From contig OX485804.1 in the NCBI GenBank assembly GCA_950295325.1, positions 11,284,001 through 11,348,000 of the forward strand: DNA of 64,000 nt, read 5' to 3'. Origin of the DNA: Polytrichum commune (Eukaryota > Streptophyta > Polytrichopsida > Polytrichales > Polytrichaceae). Of this stretch, positions 37,349 through 47,149 are shown piece after piece (position 1 is the first letter of the stretch; every line of letters starts with the position of its first letter). The notes under the pieces are model-generated. The model was not told the origin of the DNA. It made no database searches and worked only from the letters and a program-made list of their open reading frames with translations. Made by a program: the position numbers and the translations under genes.

Positions 37349-40290
37349 ACATGACATCCTGACTATTAGTGCTCAACAATAGTTGCAACCCAATAGGCTT
37401 CGTGTATGATGCGCATGACCTTGTTGAAGTTCAAAGGTACAACTACATACATGAAGGTGTTCGCCATCATGTAGTCAACCTTGCTTATAGATACATGAAT
37501 ACATGTTACACATGTGTTTATAGTATAACTCATTGGCATTTCTTCTCCAATGTGGCATATGTTCTACTCTTCCATTTGTTCCTATGCTTTGGGGTACGTG
37601 TGTTTGGATTGTGCCAAGTTTTTGGAGTTGAAAACCAACATCTTTTAAATTAAATATCTCATTCCAAGGTTTGCTTACAAATCAAATACCTCATCCTTGA
37701 TTCACATCCGCTTTAAAAATCAAAGAGTTTTTTTTTTATGTTTTTTCATTCACATGATGTACCTCGTGAGCATCTAATCATGCAATATGCATCATTGAAG
37801 GTAAGGAAATAATAAATTCCATATTTACCAACAAATAGTCCTTTAAGTCATAAAGAGCATAAATACTATCACTTTGGAAAACCTTAGGATTGTGATTAGT
37901 ACATCTACTCTACATTTAAAATGCTCGATAGCCATTTTAATTGTAGAAAACAAGTTGTAATAAACAATAACTCCCCCTTACATATGTAGTAAACATTAAT
38001 GCCTCTAAAAATCCCCTCTTATACACTCATGTTATTTAATTTGTGGTGGTCAAAGAACATACTTACCCTCTAAAAGAAATCATAGGACCCTCTTGATTTG
38101 TGTAGAACTAGGTGAACCAATATCCCTATATATGTATACTTTGTAAGCCAACTTTTCAATAGAAGCCGTAGCTATTAGATTTTAGACTTGTAGTGTATGG
38201 ACTTTGTGTATTTTATGTTGGGTTGTTGGATGCACCCACATGTGTTGGGTTTTGTATTGAAACTGCAATAACAATTACATATGTTGTTGGGTGATCTTGA
38301 TCATAGAGAGTTAACCAAATCATAGTTGGATTGCGACATCTTTAGATTGCATATCACAACAATCAACCATCCATGTTGTTTATTATTCGATATCGCATCC
38401 ATGGCATGAGATTGTGGTTTTAACTTCAAAATGTTGGCTATGGTCAAACATAGGTGTCCAACCCTAAATGCCCCTAGTGACCCCTTTGGTCACTGTCATT
38501 CAGCGATCAAGTACTCTAGACCTCCACTCGGCATGCAGTTTCTTATACGTTTTAATGATAGATAGGTGTGAGTTCCATTAGAGGGAGAATGTACTCCATA
38601 GTGCATTCGATTATGATAGAAGATCACCAAGCTTGAGCAGGAAAACATACTATCTTGCATGTAGGTAGTGCCATTGTAAGTACCAACAATATTTAGCAAT
38701 ATTTGAGCAATGCCTCAAACCACATATGCTTTAATGATGATATTCAAATTCAATATGAGAGACACCCTTGAGCTGGTTAACGACCTTTGACCACCTTTAA
38801 AAGAGCATATGAAACCCAAATTTAGATACATACATACATACATTCAAGGAACAAAAACCAATTTCATTGAAGCACGTAGATAGAAATGAAAAGAAAATGA
38901 AATGGCACTCATCATGCACTGACATGAATGTGAGCATGTTCTCCCTATATTGATCATGTGTATTCAAGATACAATAAAAGGTGTTTATACCTTCCTCTTG
39001 GAAGGGGTCCGTGGGGTCATGGGGAGACACAAGGGTCAAATGGGACATAAGATAGGGGAGTAGAGGAGCAAAATTATGGTGGAGGTGTTCTTGTTGCTTG
39101 TCCAATTTTCTTTTACGTGACCTTAGGTCTTTGAATTTTGCAAGTGCTTGTTCACTTTTGACACTTTGTACTCATGTTGTGATGGTTATCAAGGAGTTTA
39201 ATTTCCATCCATGTTGTTCAAGCGTTCTATCAACGGGCACATGTATAGAAAGATAGACAGATAAACAAACAAGGTAGTGACCACATAAGGTATTGAGGCC
39301 TTAAAACATCACTTTAAGAAACATCACTTTTCCTATTTCAAGATGTTTAAGTAGCTTTCCAAGAAATCCATACATTAGTGAATCCATACAGAGTCTACAA
39401 ATAAAAATAAAAATTCATATGCAACGTGCAGAAATTTGCAAAGTTGTCTTAAGGGAAGAGCCTTATACTGTCAACTGGGGATGCGTCTATTGATGTTGGA
39501 TTGTGAAGCTAGAATCATCACAAAATCTACCTCATTGAGTTAAAGGTGCTCTCCCCCTTTTGCGGATCACTTCTTACATCACCTTGTTGACTGGAGAGAT
39601 CCCCAATCAACCATCGTGGTTGGCCAAAGTTGGTACTCTTCTAAAAGTGTCCTTGCATCCTTCTTACACCACTCTTATGAACTGCCGAAGTGCCAGAACA
39701 CTTTGGCATACGACTCATCGATGTTAACCACGACTTACTTGACGGCCCCATTGCACTCACTTGTTGACGGCTTAAAAAGCAAGCGTCACCAAAAGGAAAA
39801 GACTGCTCACCTTGTTATTCGAAAGTGCACAAAAGGATCGGAGGTAAGGTAAGTGCAAGCTTGGGATGGATTCGACAATGGTCGTTGGGAGGTCGAGGGC
39901 CGCTCTCATGCTCTCTCATCACATGGGGCTTGCCAAAGTGTTCTCTCGCTCACGAAGCCCTCCTCAAGAATGTGAGGAATTGCATGCAACATGCTAAGCT
40001 ATCACGTGTTATTCTACATGTAACACTCCCGTGGTGTCTCCTTAGTGAAAACCGGGGCTCCTAAATAACCCCCCACCCCTCATTTATTGTGTGTGGCTCC
40101 GTTGTCGAGGGGCCAATGCAAGGGTGTTGGAGATGACCCACAATGGATGAAGGTACGAGAGGCTGACAAGATACGACAAGCCTAGCTACCCTCCTTCAAG
40201 ATATGATAATGCTACTCTATACTACAACCTAAGGCGAGACCTCGTAGTTTAGTACATTGGAGATTATCCAGGTACTGTTCTCCCTCTTTA

Positions 40291-40693
40291 AGGTAGGGGT
40301 GGCTATTTCCGTCCAAATTTCAGATGTGTCTAGTTGGGATGCTGAAACTATTTTTTATAAATTTTGAGCGCTCCGCAAAGCTGCTGCAAGAGCAACTATG
40401 AAAAAATCAAAATTTTCCAGCATGTTTATGATTTCCTTCAAAGTTTTAAAGGAAACCTTGTAGAGTGACGAACACTCGCACATAAGGTACGTGGTATATT
40501 CACAGGGTGGATTTCTAAAACCGATCGCTGGCAGCATTAAACCGACCGATGGCAGCCAATGAAATGTTGGCAGCGCTGAACGGTAAAAGCACCTTGGTAG
40601 GTGCTTTTGTAAACCCAGGTAAAAGCACCTAGAAAGGTGCTTCCGACATAGGGGTAGACTTTAGGACCCGCACGGAAATTGCCACCCCTACCT
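40291..40693. mobile_element. MITE, 403 bp, 22-bp TIRs, TA target duplication
   Basis: The left terminus AGGTAGGGGTGGC(T)ATTTCCGT and the inverse of the right terminus AGGTAGGGGTGGC(A)ATTTCCGT match at 21 of 22 positions. TA stands on both sides (40289-40290 and 40694-40695). A TA duplication fits the Tc1/mariner superfamily, although the terminal sequence is not the usual Stowaway one. Inside the right part lie two adjacent perfect hairpins (40585-40608 and 40623-40642) that share the AAGCACC/GGTGCTT stem. The element has no coding capacity. A second copy, cut by the window, is at 1-134. Confidence 0.85.
40585..40642. repeat. Twin hairpins with the same stem inside the MITE
   Basis: AAAAGCACC-TTGGTA-GGTGCTTTT (stem 9) is followed 14 bases later by AAGCACCT-AGAA-AGGTGCTT (stem 8). 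The two stems can also pair with each other. Both are kept, with a few changes, in the copy at 1-134. Confidence 0.85.
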
Positions 40694-42007
40694 TAGTATG
40701 ACACGTTTTCGGGAACACCAAAAAACTCGTATTATCGAGGTGTCATCTTCTCTTTGACATCACACATGGCATAAAGTTGTCATGTTATTGAGGGAGTTCG
40801 GAAACATGAGTAATATGAGTTTCAAGCGATATAGATGCTATATAACAAGTTCAAGCGATATAGATGCTATATAACGAGTTCAAGCGATATAGATGGTTTG
40901 AATATAACAACTTTCGAATCATTTGAAGAACTCTTGAAATACGAGTTCAAAGATCTTTGGTGTTGCCTATCCAAGTTCGCGACTGTCATCTTATCTAAAT
41001 TTTCTATTAACGTTTGAAAGCAAATAATTCCACTAACACCAGAAATAGGAAGAGTTCTCTAATATGAAATTGGGCAACAATGATGTTTAGCATCAAGATA
41101 CTGGTGATATTGTGTCACCCATGTACAAGGCAACATGCTAGGCATGAGGTCACTCTAACCCTAACCATGTCCATTCTACACTCGCAACCCTAATTATCAT
41201 TAAGTTCCCAATGAGAACTGAAGTTCCCAAGTAGTTCCCAAGTGAGAATGGATGTAGTTTTGATGTACATAGCATAGACGAAAGGAATTCTAGCATTAAC
41301 TATCTGTTTAATATGATGAAACATAGACTCAAAATGTCGCAATATCGGGTGTCGTAGTCGTATAAACAAGGGAGTTTTGGACTAAAAGTTTGGTCTCGCA
41401 AAAAAGGTGTCGTAATATCAAGGGCATCGTATTAATGAGGTTGGACCGTATACGTCATGCAGTTCCAACTCCACCGGGCATCTTAGACCTCTAGATGGTC
41501 TCAAGATTGTATATCACAAAGACCTTTATTTTAATATTCCGTATCCGAGTTAAGATGCAAAAATTTTAAGAAACTCATATCGAGATTCCTCTTCATTTTA
41601 AGTGATCACATAGGCCTTCTCAATTGTGTGAGTGATTGGACCTTGAATGGCATCTACATCATGAGCACACAGTCCAATCTCATCATGACATGTATCTTTT
41701 GTGTTTGTTCTCAATGATAGCAAGCCACACCATATACCATTGAAATATAGGTGTCAATCTAAGAAGAGTGACTTTATGAAGCCCACGTATACTTACCGTA
41801 GGGGGCCCTCAAGAAAACTCCAGAGTATCAAATCTAGACTGAAGATGTGCCATGTGGAATTAAAAACGTGGTGAATTATTGGGTTGTGCATCATGATGTT
41901 TGGTTTTGTACATGTGAATGAAAATTTGGAGTACTTGCTACGTGCTTGTGGGCGGGGATTCGTGGCACTCAAGTAAAGTCATCCGGTGACAAAAATTGGA
42001 TGAGTCC
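40694..42007. other. Gene-free stretch between two DNA elements
   Basis: No gene. A 29-bp unit is repeated at 40821-40899. Segments near 40720 (ACTCGTATTATCGAGGTGTC) and 41400-41450 (GGTGTCGTAATATCAAGG, CATCGTATTAATGAGGTTGG) look like worn transposon termini of the type ending in TCGTATTA-CGAGG, but I could not pair them into one element. Confidence 0.45.
40821..40899. repeat. 29-bp tandem repeat, nearly three copies
   Basis: Units start at 40821, 40850 and 40879 with TTCAAGCGATATAGATG; the third breaks off after that. Units one and two differ by a single base (ACAAG against ACGAG). Confidence 0.9.
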
Positions 42008-43470
42008 ATCAAGAAGCGGCTAGGGTGAACCAACTCCCACACTCGTACCTTCGGGGGATGAAGGCCTGGTGGTTGACACTGAAAAAGTCATCCTTCTTTA
42101 TGGGGCAACCCCTTGACATTTTTTCTGCACCCGACCGAAAACTGCTGCCCGCCCGCCCGATTTCGAAAAAACTAGTGTACTTGCATTTTTGAAGGCTACT
42201 TGTCCACAAATCCCATATTGAGTGCACTTCATTTTCAAGGTCTCAAATCCAATATATATGTTCACTTCCATTGAGTAAATAAGCAATTGACTAGATTTCA
42301 TTTTCAAAGTGAAACTATCAATAAAGCATGAAATTAACTTGGAAGTCAAAAACATTACAAAATCCTCATTAATACTGAGGTTATAATTTTTGTCACTTAC
42401 AATTGAAAGGGACCTTGTCATTCTAAAATGAAACTAAAATTTATGATTTATTTATTTATTTATTTGTAATATAATATAATTATTCCAATATAATATGTTT
42501 TAATATAGAATATAGAATATATATATCTAATCATTTCTGGTTAATCCTAATTAAACCCAATTAAATCAGAAAATATACAATATACTATACTATATCTAAT
42601 ATAGTATAGTCTATAGTCTATATAGTATATATTATATATATAATACCTTCTACAATCACAAAGTTTTCATACGCATTTAAACTAGTAAAGTAAGATTGAA
42701 TGCAACTAAGTCTAATAATTTCTGGTTAATCCTAATGAATCCTATTCAAGCCCAATTAAATCAGAAAATAGGCGTACCAAATTAACCCTAATTAATTATA
42801 AAATTTACTTACTGGAATTAGTCATGATTTAAATGGAATTAACTCCAGTAAATATAATTTACGATTAATTAGGCTTAGGTAATTTGGTAAGCATATTTTC
42901 TGATTTAATTGGGTTTAATTAGGATTAACCAGAAATGATTAGATATATATTCTATATTCTATATTCTATATTAAAATACACTATATTGGAATACACTATA
43001 TTATATTATATTATATTATAAATAAATAAAATCATAAATTTTAGTTTCATTTTAGAATGACAAGGTCCCTTTCAATTGTAAGTGACAAAAACTATAACCT
43101 CAGTATTAATGAAGATTTTGTAATGTTTTTGACTTCCAAGTTAATTGCATGCTTTATTGACGGTTTCACTTTGAAAATGAAATCTAGTCCATTGCTTATT
43201 TACCCAATGGAAGTGAACATATATATTGAATTTGAGACCTTGAAAATGAAGTGCACTCAATATGGGATTTAAGGACAAGTAGCCTTCAAAAATGCAAGTA
43301 CACTAGTTTTTTCGAAATCGGGCGGGCGGGCAGCAGTTTTCGGTCGGGTGCAGAAAAAATGTCGGGGGGTTGCCCCATAAAGAAGGATGACGTTTTCAGT
43401 GTCATCCATGAGGCCTTCATCCCCCGAAGGTACGAGTGTGGGAGTTGGTTCACCCTAGCCATCAAGAAGC
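42008..43470. mobile_element. Giant near-palindromic MULE-like element with 10-bp target duplication
   Basis: The element proper is 42018-43460 (1443 bp). It begins GGCTAGGGTGAACCAACTCC and ends with the exact inverse, and ATCAAGAAGC stands directly on both sides (42008-42017 and 43461-43470). A perfect 10-bp duplication points to the Mutator-like (MULE) superfamily, whose insertions give 8-11 bp duplications. The two arms, roughly 620-800 bp, run almost to a centre near 42826, so the whole element could fold into one hairpin. The left arm is longer because of an internal partial duplication (42527-42771). The arms hold matching open stretches (42098-42421 on -, 43057-43272 on +), which simply mirror the nucleotide identity; no transposase domain is seen, so it is non-autonomous. 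The intact duplication implies a fairly recent insertion. A diverged single arm is at 44588-44960. Confidence 0.9.
42527..42771. repeat. Partial duplication within the left arm of the foldback element
   Basis: TCTAATCATTTCTGGTTAATC...AATCAGAAAATA (42527-42575) recurs as TCTAATAATTTCTGGTTAATC...AATCAGAAAATAGG (42711-42771), separated by AT-rich (TATAG)-like DNA. The right arm has only one counterpart (around 42895-42945), so this makes the left arm about 185 bp longer. Confidence 0.8.
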
Positions 43471-43575
43471 TCGGATGGAGCTTACTTTAGTGAAACGCCT
43501 CCGAGTTGGCATGTAACACCTATTTTCTCCCTCATAGCTATTGTGGACTACTAGCTATTTTGTAAATATCAATTA

Positions 43576-43960
43576 GGGCGTAACCATACAAGCGGCAGGG
43601 AGCTCCCCGTGAGGCCTGTGATTGGCCGAACCCAACCCCCTGCCACCACACGGCCGGCAGCCACCTAACCGGCAGGGTGATGTGGCAGTGAGGAGCGGCA
43701 GTGCAGCTCTACCAGGGGAAACCCACTGGTAGTGCTCGCCTTGGGGGCCAGGTCAGCAGGTGGCCCACCGAACAGGCCTGCCATGCTCCGTCCTCCCACC
43801 TCCCCCGCGCCCGTGGCAACTACCGGGCTGCTTCCCCCGGGCCCTCACCACTGCCGCCCGTGTGGCGACCCTAAGTCCGCCTCTCCGACGTGGCCAGCCT
43901 CAAGGCTAGGTAGGCCTAGCCTGTAGGGTCCAGAACCCTGCCGCTTGTATGGTAACGGCC
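43576..43960. mobile_element. PIF/Harbinger-like MITE, 385 bp, TTA target duplication
   Basis: The left end GGGCGTAACCATACAAGCGG and the inverse of the right end GGCCGTTACCATACAAGCGG match at 23 of 25 terminal positions (continuing as CAGGG). TTA flanks both sides (43573-43575 and 43961-43963). A three-base TTA duplication with GGGC/GGCC-type ends is the mark of PIF/Harbinger (Tourist-like) MITEs. The interior is very GC-rich compared with its surroundings and contains no transposase. The open stretches inside it are by-products of the GC content. Confidence 0.88.
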
Positions 43961-43963
43961 TTA

Positions 43964-44587
43964 GTTGGCAAGAGGCAACGATGTGGCATTGGATGCTCTT
44001 AAGCCTATTTTCTAACCTCCCATAAGTTGTTTCCAAGGCCATGATGTGGCTTTGAATTCCACATGATCATTTTGATAAATATCGCAACATATCGACTTGT
44101 GCAATATATAATAATGATGTGTTTTCATAGACATATTTTTGTTCATAATTCATCTATTTTGCACGGGTGTGATTGCTCAAACATTTGTAATATGTCAAAA
44201 TAATATATATCAACTTATGATAAATTGGTGAACTCAAAAATAAGTTTGATAATATATATATATATATATATATATATGTAATTTATTTGAAAATAATTAA
44301 TATACACCATGTGATTTTAAAGATAATACAATATTTGATGAGGATAAAATATTACAATATTTCATATAGGCTATAGTCAGAAACTTATGATTTTATGAGT
44401 ATACCCCATCCATAACGTTGTCTCAAAAGTCTAATTCCAAATAGCATACCATTTATTTATAGCTCATATTATATTACCTACAAAATCCGATTAATTTTTA
44501 TGTATGTTTTTTGTTGTATGTTTTATATTGTACGTTTATTGTTTCATTTTGGTCATTTTATGAACACTTGCACTAATCTATCATTAG
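43964..44587. other. Gene-free AT-rich spacer
   Basis: AT-rich DNA with an (AT)n run at 44252-44277; nothing else is seen. Confidence 0.5.
44252..44277. repeat. (AT)n microsatellite
   Basis: Thirteen AT units within AT-rich intergenic DNA. Confidence 0.85.
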
Positions 44588-44960
44588 GATGACAAAGACA
44601 GTTTTCAGTCACAAAATTATAACCTCAATGTTGATGAGGATTTTGTAATTTTTTGACCTCCAAGTTAATTACGTGCTTCATTGATGGTTTCACTTCCGGC
44701 ATGAAATCCCAATCAATTGCTTATTTACTAATTGGAAGTGCACATATATATTGGATTTTAGACCTTGAAGTGAAGTGCACTCAATATGGGATTTGTAGTC
44801 AAGCGGCCTTCAAGAATGCAAGGGCAATGTTTTTTTTTCCGAAGTTGGTCGGGATGACCAACAATTTTTGATTGGGTTCACAAATTTCTTTAGAGGGTTG
44901 CCCTAGCCTGGATTTGACACCCCCGAAAGTTCGTGAGGGGGTATTCAATGTCCACCCATA
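44588..44960 (+). mobile_element. Diverged single arm of the MULE-like foldback element
   Basis: The segment parallels the right arm at about 43057-43450: TTTTCAGTCACAAAATTATAACCTCA, GATGAGGATTTTGTAAT, CAAGTTAATTACGTGCTT, GAAGTGCACATATATATT, CACTCAATATGGGATTT, then CCGAAGTTGGTCGGG in place of CGAAATCGGGCGGGCGGG, and CCCCGAAAGTTCGTGAGG in place of the terminal CCCCGAAGGTACGAGTG. It lacks the palindromic partner and the terminal GGTTCACCCTAGCC is not preserved. It is an older relic of the same family. Confidence 0.75.
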
Positions 44961-45290
44961 TTAATTTCTTAAAAATAACCGGACTAGTAATGATAGGTTG
45001 GCAGCGCATGATGCACCCACTTGTTTCTATATGAGGCATTTTTATTTTATCTAATCCCCTTTGTATTATTGCCTTAAGTATTAGATTAGACTAGGATTAT
45101 TTAGAACTACTAAAACTTGATATTTTTGAAACCCTTGAGACAAGGAGCCGACAACGTGAGGTAGTGTCTAAAGTGGTTCATCTCATCCGCAAAGATGAAT
45201 GAACTCTCACTAATGAAAATACATGAGTGCCACGAATCCCCGGCCCGTGCTTGCAATTGAATACACTGGGGCACTACACCGAGTATGGTC

Positions 45291-45639
45291 TTTAGTGTCA
45301 TATGGTAACTTTCGGATGACCCTTCTTATGAATGAGTGAACAAATATAGCCATGGATGATGGATGGAGTTCATCTGTTGGCCAAAACCCTACCTTCGCTT
45401 GTCAGCAACTTGTGATGAAATATTGTTATGGGTGATTGAAATTTGGATGAAAAAATCACTTGGTAAGTGACAGTAATTGCAACACTATAAATCTATAATA
45501 CCCCATAAAATGTTACAAAGGAGTGACAAATGATGTTGGGTTAACATTTAGTGGCGGTGACACTAACCCACGGTTTACAATTAGTATTGAGCAAGACAAC
45601 TAGAATTGGTGACACTAAGTAATCATATTTAGTGTAGTG
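45291..45639. repeat. Dispersed repeat, copy 1 (about 350 bp)
   Basis: Matches 55513-55876 in the same orientation with roughly 80-85% identity by eye. Shared blocks include GAACAAATAT, CCATGGATGATGGAT, GGCCAAAACCCTACCTTC, CAACTTGTGATGAAATATTG, TCACTTGGTAAGTGACAGTA, GGTTTACAATTAGTATTGAG and TTTAGTGTAGT. Both copies start and end with TTTAGTGT. It contains no gene. The TAGTGTCA words link it with decayed stretches at 11.2-11.7, 27.5 and 29.3 kb. Confidence 0.85.
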
Positions 45640-47149
45640 TTTATCACGTTGCTCACGGGTACACATGGAAAGCACCTCCGTTTGTGGAGTGTTGGTAATG
45701 TTGATTAATCTTCGTAATATAGTGTAAATGTTCAAGCAAGGCCTAGGTTTAAGGTTTACTTGGATTTGACAAGCTTTCATCCAAAGCTCAATAGTTTGAG
45801 GAAGTGTGAAGTGGCCATGCTCATAGTGAGATATAAAAGGAAGGGAAGGGGTAAACTTTGGGGGGGGGGGGGAGGGGACTGACACTACATAGAGGAAGAT
45901 TCATGACAAGTCAAAGAATGCATCAAAAGTTCATTGGCTCAAGAGCTTGACCCCCCAACATTGTGATCAAGAATTTGTCGAAATGATCTTTGATCAACTT
46001 TCATTGAAAACATAGGTTTTAAGCCTTAGAAAACTGCCATCGTGGATTGGAGTTGAAACATACGTTTGTACTCAATAAAAAAAATGACCGACATATATGG
46101 AAACCACAAACTCCTCAATGGTTAGGCACATGTCAAGGCCCATCGGTCTCCATTTCAAAACTAGAAATTTCAAACGTGTGTGGCCTCCACATGAGTCCTC
46201 AATGGTACATAAATGAACATCTCCCAAGCTACTTCTAACTACATGGGCTCTAGTGTTCTACCATGGTACAAGTGGGGTCAATTCCAGTGTGTGAATTGGT
46301 ATCACCTGTTTTCTTATATCATCAAGGTATCATTGGTCAATCCTAAACCTACCCTTGAGTATCAAAAAATGTGATACCATTATAATATTGATATCATTTG
46401 GTAGTTATGTCAAAGTGAGAGAATCTTTGAATATACAAGTGATTGTTTGTGTCAATACAATTCTCAACTATACCATGGGTCTCTAACAGCTTGGACAATG
46501 CATAAATTTTTGGGAAATGAATTTTGTTAAGTGTTCAAAAGAGAGGAAATAACATACAAAGAGTGCTTAAAATCATAATAATGCAAGGGACATTCATTGG
46601 AATCTAACAAAGTAACATCAAATCAGAGCAAAATTTGTTGCCAAGCAATACCTTGGCGTAAAAGTAAAAGACAAACTTTAGGGTAAGGAATGTTGGTTAA
46701 GGGAAGTGTTTAGGTTAATCGTAGATGCCATAAATGGAATTAAGAAAACCATCCATGCATTATAGAAATGACCTGGATGATTGTCTAATTTGTTTTTAAA
46801 TTACTTTTTGAATTTGCCCAATTTTAGAACATAATTTTTTGGGTTGCCTAGCTTACTTTTGCACTTGAATTTATTATTAGGCAAAAAGGTGTCCAAGCTG
46901 CTAGAGTGCTACAATATTGATATTGGGGCAATTTGTCAAGGTATGAAGGTTCTTGCACAACATATATATATATACACTTGAATGGTATCAAAATCATAAT
47001 TAGCATCACATACCATCCCTACTAATATAAAAAAATTGTGAAATACTCATTATAGATAATTGAATGGTATAAAAAATAACAATAGCGATCCACCACAGGT
47101 ATTGACCCACATAATGACATGAGTATACAAATATTCTTTTATCTTGTGA
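45640..47149. other. Gene-free stretch
   Basis: Intergenic DNA without a recognisable gene; a G run at 45860-45872 and a short (TA)n near 46962-46975 are the only structured parts. Confidence 0.5.
45860..45872. repeat. Poly-G run, 13 bases
   Basis: Thirteen consecutive G followed by AGGGG. Third such run in the window. Confidence 0.85.

Larger units (their letters stand above)
25665..40290. other. Gene desert, AT-rich with simple repeats
   Basis: About 14.6 kb in which I see no gene. It holds microsatellites (27218-27244, 33554-33582, 37323-37348), a short G run (29458-29467), an 84-bp tandem duplication near 35623, a degenerate tandem block at about 36040-36270, and words of the TAGTGTCA family near 27530 and 29300. 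A TATTTAAAAGGCG sequence near 30430 looks like a TATA box followed by a pyrimidine-rich leader but no coding exon follows. The stretch 39440-40080 is less AT-rich and may be transposon-derived, without any recognised protein. Confidence 0.5.

Noticed and set aside
40720-41460. Possible transposon bounded by ACTCGTATTATCGAGG and TATTAATGAGGTTGGACC
   Set aside because: The two ends are not inverted copies of each other over a useful length and no target duplication was found.
42098-43272. Matching open frames on opposite strands (about 107 and 71 codons) with nearly identical peptides
   Set aside because: They are mirror images of the inverted arms; the identity is at nucleotide level and includes non-coding parts, the third copy is broken differently, and no domain is visible.
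43732-43926. Proline-rich open frame of 64 codons
   Set aside because: Lies wholly within the GC-rich MITE and is explained by its composition.
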